Source: Candidatus Cloacimonadota bacterium (GTDB lineage: Bacteria > Cloacimonadota > Cloacimonadia > Cloacimonadales > Cloacimonadaceae). Taken from it: a stretch of 43,202 nt of DNA. Below, in pieces: positions 8,381-15,896 of the stretch. The DNA lies in assembly GCA_029561955.1 (NCBI GenBank), contig JAKQWO010000002.1:1-43202 (forward strand), written 5' to 3'. A program made the translations under genes and the position numbers. Position 1 is the stretch's first letter, and every line of letters starts with the position of its first letter. Under the pieces are notes generated by a model, which saw nothing but the letters and a program-made list of their open reading frames with translations, ran no database searches and was not told where the DNA came from.

Positions 8381-9538
8381 TCAATTTGCTGACCTGCAGA
8401 GCCGAAAGCCGACATAGCTGTCATCGCCTACGTACGGAATAAGGTCATTACGGTTAGCTACACGGCAGTAAGTAGCAACGCTATACCAGCTACCGCCACG
8501 CAACAGACGATAACTGCCACTTTCCGGACCTCTCGGATTGTTCTGCGGACTGCTGCTGTAGTACGAGCCGGAATACCAATCCCAGCACCACTCCCAGAGG
8601 TTGCCGCTCATGTCGTAAGTACCGATGCCATTGGGAGCCTTAGTCCCAACAGGTTGGGTGGTATCTCCTGAATTGCTCCCATACCAGACCACCGCATTGA
8701 TATCGTCAGAGCCGGAGTAGAGGTAATCTGGATTATTGGTGGCACCGCGGGCAGCGTATTCCCATTCCGCTTCGGTAGGCAATCTGTAGCCATTGGCGTT
8801 CCAGTTGCAGATCACCGCGTTCCAGGTAGAATTATTTGAGGCTGGCACTGCCCCCCAATGTGCGGGATCGGTGCTGCCGCTGATCGTGTAGCAGGGTGTG
8901 AGCTCTTCTGCCATACTGCGCAGGTTGCAGTATTTAATGGCGGAGTACCAGGAGACACGATAGGCAGGGTAATTAGCTCCAAGGCCATAATCGCTTGTCC
9001 AGCCTGGGTTGGGCATAAATAGGGAATACTCAGCTTGGGTGACCTCGTATTTGTCGATGTAAAAAGAATTGAGGGTGACCGTGTGGGTTGGTAGTTCATC
9101 CGAATCCCCACTGCCAGTAGTCCTGCCCATAGTGAAGCTACCACCTGAGACATAGATCATCTGGCCAGGAGGAACTGCGCTGATAGTGTAGATGGCACAG
9201 GCAGTGCTGCTGGGCGTCCAGCCTGACTTGAAGCACTTGGCTTTGAGTGTGGTGTTTTCACTCACGCTGAGTGGCTTCGTGTATCGAGCTGAACTCTCAG
9301 TGGGCTCACTGCCATTGGTGGTATATCTGATGGTGGCACCGGTAGTTGAACAGGTTATGGAGACAGTTTGGGCAGTGGTATAAGTGCCGGCAGGCGGGTT
9401 GAAGACAGGAGTGGGTGGTTTCACGAGGCCGTTGGCAGGATCGAGAGGATTGTTCAGATCACGCTCCAGACAACTGGCAAGCATCAGGGTAATAAGCATC
9501 AGGGCAGCCAGAACCGCGTGTTGTAGGGTTTTATTCAT
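8381..9538 (-). CDS. FGE/SUMF1-fold lipoprotein with N-terminal CHB_HEX_C domain
   Basis: This is a 385-residue exported lipoprotein. A hydrophobic signal ends in the lipobox LASC (C23), then a PLDPANG stretch. A chitobiase-type C-terminal beta domain (CHB_HEX_C; ATIRYTTNGSEPT motif) covers roughly residues 41-120. A formylglycine-generating-enzyme (SUMF1) domain covers about 128-385, with GGSFTMG, YEVTQAEY, RLPTEAEWEYAARG, DMSGNLWEWCWDWY and RGGSW. True FGEs have two active-site cysteines after GGS at +3 and +8; here +3 is Ser353 and only Cys358 remains, so formylglycine formation is unlikely. The ATG overlaps the upstream stop as ATGA, with GAGG upstream, so its synthesis is coupled to the caspase-PEGA gene. 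Role unknown; a binding or scaffold function at the envelope is an inference. Confidence 0.85.
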   Translation of the reverse strand: MNKTLQHAVLAALMLITLMLASCLERDLNNPLDPANGLVKPPTPVFNPPAGTYTTAQTVSITCSTTGATIRYTTNGSEPTESSARYTKPLSVSENTTLKAKCFKSGWTPSSTACAIYTISAVPPGQMIYVSGGSFTMGRTTGSGDSDELPTHTVTLNSFYIDKYEVTQAEYSLFMPNPGWTSDYGLGANYPAYRVSWYSAIKYCNLRSMAEELTPCYTISGSTDPAHWGAVPASNNSTWNAVICNWNANGYRLPTEAEWEYAARGATNNPDYLYSGSDDINAVVWYGSNSGDTTQPVGTKAPNGIGTYDMSGNLWEWCWDWYSGSYYSSSPQNNPRGPESGSYRLLRGGSWYSVATYCRVANRNDLIPYVGDDSYVGFRLCRSAN

Positions 9539-11889
9539 GGGTTTATCCTCGAGTTCATTTCTGTATTGATCCGGCTGGTCGCTTTCAGGTTGTTCAGTGT
9601 TGACCAAGCAAACCAGGCAGTAGACACTAGATCAAGACTGAGACCAATATAGTAATTGCGCCGATTGGCCAGATATTTGTTCCTATATACCAACACCTTG
9701 TCTGGATCAGTCTCCGCCTGATAAGAGTCATAGGCAGAGTCCGCAGAATCATAGAACAATACTGAAGCTCCGATACCCAGGGCCAAGGTAGCGAGCGACC
9801 CATACTGGTTGATCCGCCAGGTTTTGTGTCTGTTGATGAATTCCTGGGGGATTGGCGTTAAGTCCACAGAGATATTATGAGACTTGCCTTCGTCTATCTT
9901 GACCGTGCTTTGGTGCTTGTAAAAGCCCCATTTGGATGCAGCGAGGGTGTAAGTGCCCGGATAGGCCTGATCCTTGACATCTATGGTTTTCGCACCTGCC
10001 CCGCCGTCCTTGGGCGCCAGAGTGAATTTGGCATCCGCCTGATTGGTCTTGATAACGATCTCCCCCTGTTCCGGGATCATGTCTATGTCGAGGGGCTTGA
10101 TCTCATCCACGGAAAGCACAAAGGAGCCATTGTATTCCTGATAGGGAAGGTTGCTTCCGGCTTTAGGCTTTACCGATACTGTGTTCATCCCAGGCCTGGC
10201 CTTGAGTTTGGTATCCTGGGTGATGGTTATGGGAGGGTCGCTGTTGAGATAGACTTCGGCCGGGTAAAAATCGGTTTTCAGTGAGATATAGGCTTTCAGC
10301 TCGGTCAGTACGAAATGTTCGGAGGCATTCTGGTTTGCCTTTATCTCAATCGACCTGCTGGTGGGAATGTAATTCTGGTCACTGTGCTTAAGTTCCAGAG
10401 TATAAGACCCTGGAGCCAGGCCCTTGGCCTCACCTGAGAGCTGCAGGGGCGTCTTGCCCTGCATTTTACCATTGATAAAGACCTCGCAGCCAGTGGGCTC
10501 GGAGGTGACGGACAGATTTCCAAACAGCGCGTCCAAACGCTCAGTGGATTCCAGCTTGGCAGAAGGGGAGCTTGTAAGTGAGGTGGTTTTATTTTGATGA
10601 CGGGGCCGGGAAAGAGTAACTTCGTATCGGGTGGCTTCCGGATCGTAGAATGAAAAGGGTGTTTGACCAGTGTAGCCCTCATAGCCGCCAATAGTGATGT
10701 TCGCACCTTGAGGATCGCTGTTCAGGGTATACCTGGCAGCCTTCTTTATCCTTGACTGAATTGATTTTTCTGTCCAGTCTATCTTGGTGGTTTGGCCGCC
10801 TCTGATGTAGGCCAGTTCACCCAATTTAGTGTTATCGGTAAATAGCTCAACCAAATGGTTTCCCACGGAGAGGCCTTTTATCACCTTAGTGTAGCTGGGT
10901 TTGACCTTGCCCTTGGGAAGCCGGTCTATATAAACCTCAGTTTCAAAATCAGCGGTGATCCTCAATTCCCCTCTCAGCCGCTCCAATTCCGTCACTTCCG
11001 GCTGAGGCTCAGATACGGTTGGTTTGGCAGGACTGACCACTTTTCTCTCAACCGGGAGATTAAGCGCGAAGACGAAATCGCCCCGGTCCAGATTGCCGTT
11101 GTTGATCTTGCCATATTTGGGATGCTGACGTCCACTCGAATAGTTGACGACGTTGGCCTCCAAATAAGACCCCAACTCTTCCCCGGTTACATAACCATCA
11201 TCGTTCAGGTCGGCAAAGCCTTCTCCCAAGCCCTTTAACAGGGTGCTTTTGAACACGCTCTCATCCGGCACGGCCTCGTTGGCAGCTCCGGCGGTAATGA
11301 ACTGGCGCACCGGCTGTGTAGTCTTTTCGGTGATGATTTGAGGTGCGGCGCGACGGACTGTGAACAGGGTGCCGGAAAAACAACTGTCGAAGAGCATCAG
11401 CACGTGCTTGGAAAGCACCAATGTCGCATATACATCAATCGTGGTCATGGATATGGACTTTTTGCGGAACTCGCTGCTATTGTTCTCATACAGGGGAGCG
11501 TCCACCGGCACAATGTAGCCAAGGTCTGTCCCATCTGCCCTCTTTTCGGTATAGCCGTGGCCGGCGTAATAAAAGATCAAGGCCTGGTCGGTGTCCTCTT
11601 TCCCTTTGTCGATGAAGTCGTGCAGGGCGTCCAGCATCTGATCCCCGGTCTGGTTTTCCAAAAGCTGGGTCCTGATACCAAGCTTTTCAAACATGGACTT
11701 CACGTCCTGAACATCCTGCTTAACTCCCCGGAGTTTTGGAAAATACTGGTAGTCGCTATTGCCTATGATCAGGGCGTAATAACCCGAATAGAGCTGTACC
11801 CGGGAGCCGTCTTCCAGCAGCAGTTCCAAGCCGGCGGACAATCCGGCTGCGAGGGTCAACAATATGACTATTAAACCTATTCTTTTCAC
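9535..11889 (-). CDS. Exported caspase-family (C14) protein with EF-hand-like loop and PEGA repeats
   Basis: A 784-residue protein with an N-terminal signal peptide (about residues 1-20). A caspase/p20-like peptidase domain covers about 35-275, with catalytic His111 in YYAGHG and Cys170 in DSCFSG. Within it a canonical EF-hand loop is visible (D227, N229, D231, Y233, T235, E238), suggesting calcium control. Residues 300-680 hold about five PEGA-type beta modules (for example SDPQGANITIGG and SEPTGCEVFINGK). Two hydrophobic C-terminal segments (about 700-715 and 755-770) may anchor it in the membrane. The start is GTG with GGGAG upstream. A consensus -35 promoter precedes it, and the FGE-like lipoprotein gene overlaps its stop. 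The family call is secure; cleavage targets and biological role are unknown. Confidence 0.88.
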   Translation of the reverse strand: MKRIGLIVILLTLAAGLSAGLELLLEDGSRVQLYSGYYALIIGNSDYQYFPKLRGVKQDVQDVKSMFEKLGIRTQLLENQTGDQMLDALHDFIDKGKEDTDQALIFYYAGHGYTEKRADGTDLGYIVPVDAPLYENNSSEFRKKSISMTTIDVYATLVLSKHVLMLFDSCFSGTLFTVRRAAPQIITEKTTQPVRQFITAGAANEAVPDESVFKSTLLKGLGEGFADLNDDGYVTGEELGSYLEANVVNYSSGRQHPKYGKINNGNLDRGDFVFALNLPVERKVVSPAKPTVSEPQPEVTELERLRGELRITADFETEVYIDRLPKGKVKPSYTKVIKGLSVGNHLVELFTDNTKLGELAYIRGGQTTKIDWTEKSIQSRIKKAARYTLNSDPQGANITIGGYEGYTGQTPFSFYDPEATRYEVTLSRPRHQNKTTSLTSSPSAKLESTERLDALFGNLSVTSEPTGCEVFINGKMQGKTPLQLSGEAKGLAPGSYTLELKHSDQNYIPTSRSIEIKANQNASEHFVLTELKAYISLKTDFYPAEVYLNSDPPITITQDTKLKARPGMNTVSVKPKAGSNLPYQEYNGSFVLSVDEIKPLDIDMIPEQGEIVIKTNQADAKFTLAPKDGGAGAKTIDVKDQAYPGTYTLAASKWGFYKHQSTVKIDEGKSHNISVDLTPIPQEFINRHKTWRINQYGSLATLALGIGASVLFYDSADSAYDSYQAETDPDKVLVYRNKYLANRRNYYIGLSLDLVSTAWFAWSTLNNLKATSRINTEMNSRINP

Positions 11890-11919
11890 AATCTCCCACC
11901 TGGTACTTATTGTCAGCTC

Positions 11920-11948
11920 ATTCTTTGAGGGCTCCGGTTTTATGTCAA
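11920..11948 (-). promoter_or_regulatory. Promoter of the caspase-PEGA/FGE operon
   Basis: On the minus strand a perfect TTGACA (11948-11943) is followed by exactly 17 nt and AAGAAT (11925-11920). Transcription would start near 11,913, leaving a leader of about 24 nt before the GTG at 11,889. Confidence 0.55.
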
Positions 11949-12117
11949 GTCTTTAATTACCAGAGGCGTTCCCCCATTTTTCATAACAGCCTGATTTTCA
12001 TTTGTCATGGTTCGGTTTTATCGGCTCTGGATGGGGATTTGTTATGGTGCTCAATCCAAACAATGCGGTTGAGATTTATTTAGTACGTATATCTCTACAC
12101 GATTCCACTTACCCCGC
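11949..12117. other. Non-coding stretch before repeat copy 2
   Basis: The 607-bp gap between the caspase gene and the thioredoxin gene holds the promoter at 11,920-11,948, repeat copy 2 with its hairpin, and the terminator at 12,431-12,481. In this remaining part, rich in T runs, I see no convincing gene, RNA or dyad. Short frames on the minus strand across 12,051-12,463 are translations of the repeat. Confidence 0.5.
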
Positions 12118-12202
12118 CCTTGCTTACCCGCAGGGTGATGCCGTGGTGATACTCGGGTTTTCCCCGAGTGGCTCCGAGTAATCACCGGGCGGCTAAGCAA
12201 GG
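12118..12202 (+). repeat. 85-bp structured intergenic repeat, copy 2 (complete)
   Basis: The ends are perfect 9-bp inverted repeats, CCTTGCTTA and TAAGCAAGG, and the pairing extends inward through CCGC/GCGG after one mismatch. Inside, ACTCGG (34-39 of the element) can pair with either of two CCGAGT blocks (47-52 or 57-62), and two GGTGAT blocks compete for one ATCACC. Copies 2, 3 and 4 are all exactly 85 bp. After the hairpin at 12,208-12,240 a conserved trailing motif GGCTACTGCATTATT lies at 12,287-12,301. Confidence 0.9.
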
Positions 12203-12207
12203 AAGAA

Positions 12208-12240
12208 GTAGCCGGCGGTCGCCGAACCACCGCAAAGATA
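12208..12240. repeat. GGTCGC-family hairpin next to repeat copy 2
   Basis: GTAGCCGGCGGTCGCCGAAC and the following ACCACCGCAAAG match 42,138-42,170 at 25 of the first 30 positions. GGCGGT and ACCACC form the stem with a wobble pair. It appears inserted into the flank of the 85-bp element: AAGCAAGGAAGAAGT (12,195-12,209) recurs as AAGCAAGAAGT at 12,258-12,268 on the other side, like an imperfect target duplication. Confidence 0.55.
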
Positions 12241-12430
12241 CCGCTGCCGGGCCAATCAAGCAAGAAGTCGGCAAAGTCACACCGGGGGCTACTGCATTAT
12301 TAGTGCTTAATCCATAGAAAGATGGGCTTTCAATTTTGCTTTTAGAGAGCGGTTTACTCCCATCGAACGAATTTGTGGTGTTAGGGGGAGCTTGAGCTTG
12401 GTAGCCCAGCAAACAGGAGGTTTTTATATC

Positions 12431-12481
12431 AAAGACAAAAAGCCCGCAGCACGGAACTACCACATCCCGTGCTACGGGCTT
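12431..12481 (-). terminator. Intrinsic terminator of the thioredoxin-fusion gene
   Basis: On the minus strand AAGCCCG-TAGCACGGG pairs with CCGTGCTGCGGGCTT (12,481-12,440) around an ATGTGGTAGTT loop and is followed by TTTTTGTCTTT. It sits about 16 bp after the stop codon. Confidence 0.85.
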
Positions 12482-12496
12482 GCTATTTAAAACGAT

Positions 12497-14866
12497 TTAC
12501 TTAAGGGCGTTTACCCACTTGGTAAGCTTTTGTTTCAGATCAGGGCTAAAGCCGATCTCCGTAAAGCGCACCATTCCCTCTTTGTCTATCACTGCGATGT
12601 AGGGTATGCCTTCCACACCGTAGTCTGATACCGTTTCATTCTTGCCAAAGACGAGTTTCATGCCAAACTTGTTGTCCGTCATGTACTTGATGGCAGCTTC
12701 GATGTCCTGTTCCCACACGTTGATGGAGAATACTTTCACGCCGGAGGGCATCTTGGTTTTCATCCAGTCGTTGATCAGGGGCATGGCTCTTTGGCAGGGT
12801 CCGCACCAGGTAGCCCAAAAGTCCAAGATCACGATCTGACCCCGATAATCTGAAAGGCTGATGAGGTTTCCCTCCGCATCCGGCAAAGTCCATTCCGGTG
12901 CTTTATAGGGCTCAAAGCTGGCTTCTGCGACCTCTTCCAGCTCCTCATCTTCTTCTTCAAAATCATCCGGTTCTATAGGCACGGCGAGGTCTTCCGGCTC
13001 TTCAAACTCTGGATCGTCTATCGGATCCTCAGGTTCCGCTTCCGCCTTACTTTCAGCATATTCCAGCAAAGCCGGCCAGCCTTCCTCTTCGGCCACGGGC
13101 GTGTCCTTGAGTCCTTCCAACACATCGGAGTCGATGGTTCCTTCATCCAACATCAAGCGCAGGATGTCGATGGTGGCGGCATAGTTTTCGAGGTGGTAAT
13201 TGGCATTCACCGCCATGTATTGGATGTCTTCATATTCCAGCCACTCCGGATGCTTGTTCACGGTGGAAATGAGCTCCTCAAACACCGCTGAGGAGTAGAG
13301 CGATGAAGCGTAGGCGATAGCCTTGAATTCCTCTTTTTCTTCTGCGTTCAGGATGCCGGTTTTGATCATTTGGTCGATAAAGATGCCCTTCACATCCCAC
13401 AAGAGATCGTACATCTCCTCGTCTAAGATGATCTTATCCACCAGCTTTGCCTCTTCTGAGAAGGGATACTTTTCCACGATGATGGCGTAAAACTTCTTTA
13501 CGCTCTCGATGTTGCCATCCAAAAGCCTTGAAATCAGGACGGTTACCTGCGCCTTGATGTCTTCAGGATAGCGGACGTAGTAGGCGCTGAACTGTCTTTT
13601 ATCCCGCTTAAATTCCTCAATCCACTCTGCGCGCTCCAGATCGTCCTTATCGCTATAGCCAAAGTAATCGAGATATGCTTCACTCAAAAGCTGATAACCG
13701 ATGCCCTCGCGTGACTTTTCCCTGATCATCTGACGAGCAATTTGCAGGGTTTGATCACTCTGCTCGTTGAGACGTGCCAAGAGGTAGCGCGCCTGGATCT
13801 CCTGATGCTCTGATAAAGCCGCTTGATACACCTGCTTGGCGCCCTCTTCGTCAAAATCCAGCCAAGCGCTGAGGAAGGTCACGGATTCGGCAAAGTCGTC
13901 AGCGGTGACCAGGATGTCGTAGAGCGGCTGCAGTTCGTGGGTCTTGTAGTAGCTGTTGGCGAGGATGAACCTGAGGTAATAGTTTTCCAGAGCCTCCTGA
14001 TTGCCTGCCAAGATGCTGACCACACGGTCATATTGTTCGGTTTCCTCATAGTAATAGGAGGCCAGTTCGGCGACCACATCCTCAAAGTTATCCGAATCAA
14101 GCTCTGGCGCCTCATCTTGTTGCAACAGCATCAGATAGCTGTAGATAAGCTCGTGCCATTTTTCAATAGGCTGGATGCGAGCCAAATCCAGATACTCCAA
14201 CCATCTTGCCCGATTCCGGCACGCATTTTCCACAATCTGCACCGCAGCCGGCACCTGATCCGAGTAAACGTAGTAGATGATCCCGGCCACATCACGGTAG
14301 TCATCTTGTTGGAAGCGTTGATAATAGGTCTCGAATAGGGGCAAGTCCTGCACCATCATCTCAGCTACAGCCTCGTAATCCTCAAAATAGTCTTCCGGAG
14401 GATAATTCTCAAAGTAGCCTTTGATCATCAGACGGTAGCCAAACACTTGATTTGGATAATCTTGCGCCAATTTGCGGCCGGAGTTGATGCGGGAAAGCTG
14501 GTCTTCGGCATCATCAAACCAGAGATAGAAAAACTTCAGGGGAGAATCGGCATCAGAAGTGACGCTTTCTATCCAATCCGTATAGCGCTCAGGGGCGTAT
14601 TCCCTCCACAAGAAGGCGGCGTCTTCCAGGGTGGTGAGATCGTCGCATTCATTCATAAACTGGATAAAAACCGCATCACCTTGCTCCAATGATGCCTTGG
14701 AAGCGGGTTTCGTAACGATTTCGATGCCGTCCTTCGTCTCCTGCTGCGATTCCACATCGCCATAATAGCGGTGTGCCTGTTCTTTCAATTGATCATAAGT
14801 GATTGAGCTGGCCAAGCTTACAGCTAACAGCAAGACCAAGGTAACGGTGAAACGTCTGAATGTCAT
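12497..14866 (-). CDS. Large exported helical (TPR-like) protein with C-terminal TlpA-type thioredoxin domain
   Basis: A 789-residue protein. A signal peptide occupies about residues 1-20 (ends near SLASS). Residues 20-600 form a long, Tyr- and Glu-rich helical region that resembles degenerate TPR repeats. A very acidic linker follows (about 605-645, many Glu/Asp/Pro). The C-terminal TlpA/ResA-like thioredoxin domain has the redox pair CGPC at 688-691, WATW before it, and the cis-proline in GIPY (P755). It probably acts in the periplasm as a disulfide reductase, with the helical arm holding a partner; the redox role follows from the motif, the partner is a guess. It is a single-gene transcription unit with its own promoter (14,906-14,933) and terminator. 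The start has a GGAGG-type site. Confidence 0.8.
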   Translation of the reverse strand: MTFRRFTVTLVLLLAVSLASSITYDQLKEQAHRYYGDVESQQETKDGIEIVTKPASKASLEQGDAVFIQFMNECDDLTTLEDAAFLWREYAPERYTDWIESVTSDADSPLKFFYLWFDDAEDQLSRINSGRKLAQDYPNQVFGYRLMIKGYFENYPPEDYFEDYEAVAEMMVQDLPLFETYYQRFQQDDYRDVAGIIYYVYSDQVPAAVQIVENACRNRARWLEYLDLARIQPIEKWHELIYSYLMLLQQDEAPELDSDNFEDVVAELASYYYEETEQYDRVVSILAGNQEALENYYLRFILANSYYKTHELQPLYDILVTADDFAESVTFLSAWLDFDEEGAKQVYQAALSEHQEIQARYLLARLNEQSDQTLQIARQMIREKSREGIGYQLLSEAYLDYFGYSDKDDLERAEWIEEFKRDKRQFSAYYVRYPEDIKAQVTVLISRLLDGNIESVKKFYAIIVEKYPFSEEAKLVDKIILDEEMYDLLWDVKGIFIDQMIKTGILNAEEKEEFKAIAYASSLYSSAVFEELISTVNKHPEWLEYEDIQYMAVNANYHLENYAATIDILRLMLDEGTIDSDVLEGLKDTPVAEEEGWPALLEYAESKAEAEPEDPIDDPEFEEPEDLAVPIEPDDFEEEDEELEEVAEASFEPYKAPEWTLPDAEGNLISLSDYRGQIVILDFWATWCGPCQRAMPLINDWMKTKMPSGVKVFSINVWEQDIEAAIKYMTDNKFGMKLVFGKNETVSDYGVEGIPYIAVIDKEGMVRFTEIGFSPDLKQKLTKWVNALK

Positions 14867-14905
14867 CTTTTTCCTCCATGATAACAGGTAACTAAACTAT
14901 TAGAC

Positions 14906-14933
14906 AGTATAACGGTTTTGCCAACTTGCACAA
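14906..14933 (-). promoter_or_regulatory. Predicted promoter of the thioredoxin-fusion gene
   Basis: On the minus strand TTGTGC (14,933-14,928; weak) is followed by a 16-nt spacer and TATACT (14,911-14,906; five of six consensus bases). The start would be near 14,899, about 33 nt before the ATG. Confidence 0.4.
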
Positions 14934-14997
14934 GCTTTTTTACCGCTTTTTTCATCAAGAAAAGTTAAGAGCAAAACCGCACCCAAACTGAAATCCC

Positions 14998-15026
14998 TTG
15001 ACCAAAAAGCAGCCCCTGCAAACAAT
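14998..15026 (+). promoter_or_regulatory. Predicted promoter giving a leaderless mRNA
   Basis: TTGACC (14,998-15,003), a 17-nt spacer and AACAAT (15,021-15,026) place transcription start at about 15,033, which is the A of the first ATG of the lipoprotein gene. No Shine-Dalgarno sequence precedes that ATG, consistent with leaderless translation. Confidence 0.4.
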
Positions 15027-15032
15027 GCGCTC

Positions 15033-15896
15033 ATGAAATCTACAAACACCTTTATCACCTCAATGCTCCTTGTGATCAGCCTTTTGGGGCTGTTTGGCTG
15101 TGCTTTGGTCAAAGCTCCCAGCCCCAGCCAGTATCCGCTGACCACACATGAGCTTATGGAAGCCTCCGGTCTGGCGGCCAGCCAAAATACGCCTGGAATT
15201 CTTTACACGCACAACGATTCCGGCGGCAAAGCAACCGTCTATGTGCTCAATTCCAAAGGCATGTTAGCCGCCCGTATCCAGCTTGAAGGCGCAAAGAATC
15301 AGGATTGGGAAGACATCGCCGTGGCCTGTTACGGAAAGGAGAAAAAGAGCCACATCTACGTGGCAGACATCGGAGATAACAACGCAAGACGTAGCTTTGT
15401 AACGGTTTATCGCTTTGCTGAACCTGCGCTGGTGGACACCCTGATCAAGATCAAAAACTACGATCAAATCCGCATCGAATATGAAGATGGCGCTCGTGAT
15501 GCCGAGGCTCTGTTTGTGGATCCGCTCACCTCAGATATCTACATCATCAGCAAGCATGAGGAAAACGTGGGCCTCTACCGTGTCGCCTATCCTTACTCTT
15601 TGAAAGACATCAATATAGCCAAGAAGGAGTTGACTTTACCGCTCAGTTTTGTGACTGCGGCGGACATCTCACCCGATGGCCGTAAAATCTTGATCAAGAC
15701 TTACACCTCCATCTACAAGTATAGTCGCAAGAAGAGCCAAAGCATCGTTAAAGCCTTGAGCGGCAAGTCCAAGCAGTTGCCCTACTATCTGGAACCACAA
15801 GGCGAAGCGGTGGCCTGGGATGCCGAAGGCAAGAGCTATTTCACTCTCAGCGAAAGCGTTAGTGACCAACCACCCACCCTCTATCACTACCGATGA
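15033..15896 (+). CDS. Lipoprotein, probable beta-propeller fold, function unknown
   Basis: A 287-residue exported lipoprotein with a hydrophobic signal and lipobox GLFGC (C23). The mature part has repeating beta-strand units with propeller-like phrases: ILYTHNDSGGKATVYVLNS, DWEDIAVACYG, HIYVADIGDNNARR, DAEALFVDPLTSDIYIISK and PQGEAVAWDAEGKSYFTLSE. The pattern of 'intended for / is in fact' strands, with Asp-Gly turns and a DIGDN loop, resembles SdiA-regulated or phytase-like propellers; this is by eye and not proven. No ribosome site precedes the ATG and the predicted promoter starts at the ATG. Its stop overlaps the next gene (ATGA), so it heads a four-gene unit. Confidence 0.65.
   Translation: MKSTNTFITSMLLVISLLGLFGCALVKAPSPSQYPLTTHELMEASGLAASQNTPGILYTHNDSGGKATVYVLNSKGMLAARIQLEGAKNQDWEDIAVACYGKEKKSHIYVADIGDNNARRSFVTVYRFAEPALVDTLIKIKNYDQIRIEYEDGARDAEALFVDPLTSDIYIISKHEENVGLYRVAYPYSLKDINIAKKELTLPLSFVTAADISPDGRKILIKTYTSIYKYSRKKSQSIVKALSGKSKQLPYYLEPQGEAVAWDAEGKSYFTLSESVSDQPPTLYHYR

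Noticed and set aside
8381-9538. Active formylglycine-generating enzyme for a sulfatase
   Set aside because: One of the two catalytic cysteines is Ser, and no sulfatase gene is in the window.
12118-12202. 85-bp element as an integron attC site
   Set aside because: It lacks the GTTRRRY/RYYYAAC core sites and no integrase or cassette genes are nearby.
12051-12463. Minus-strand frames sharing the peptide SSLLSRPVITRSHSGKTR with a frame near 28,500
   Set aside because: The shared peptide is a translation of the 85-bp DNA repeat in two places, not a protein family. No ribosome site or coding bias supports it.
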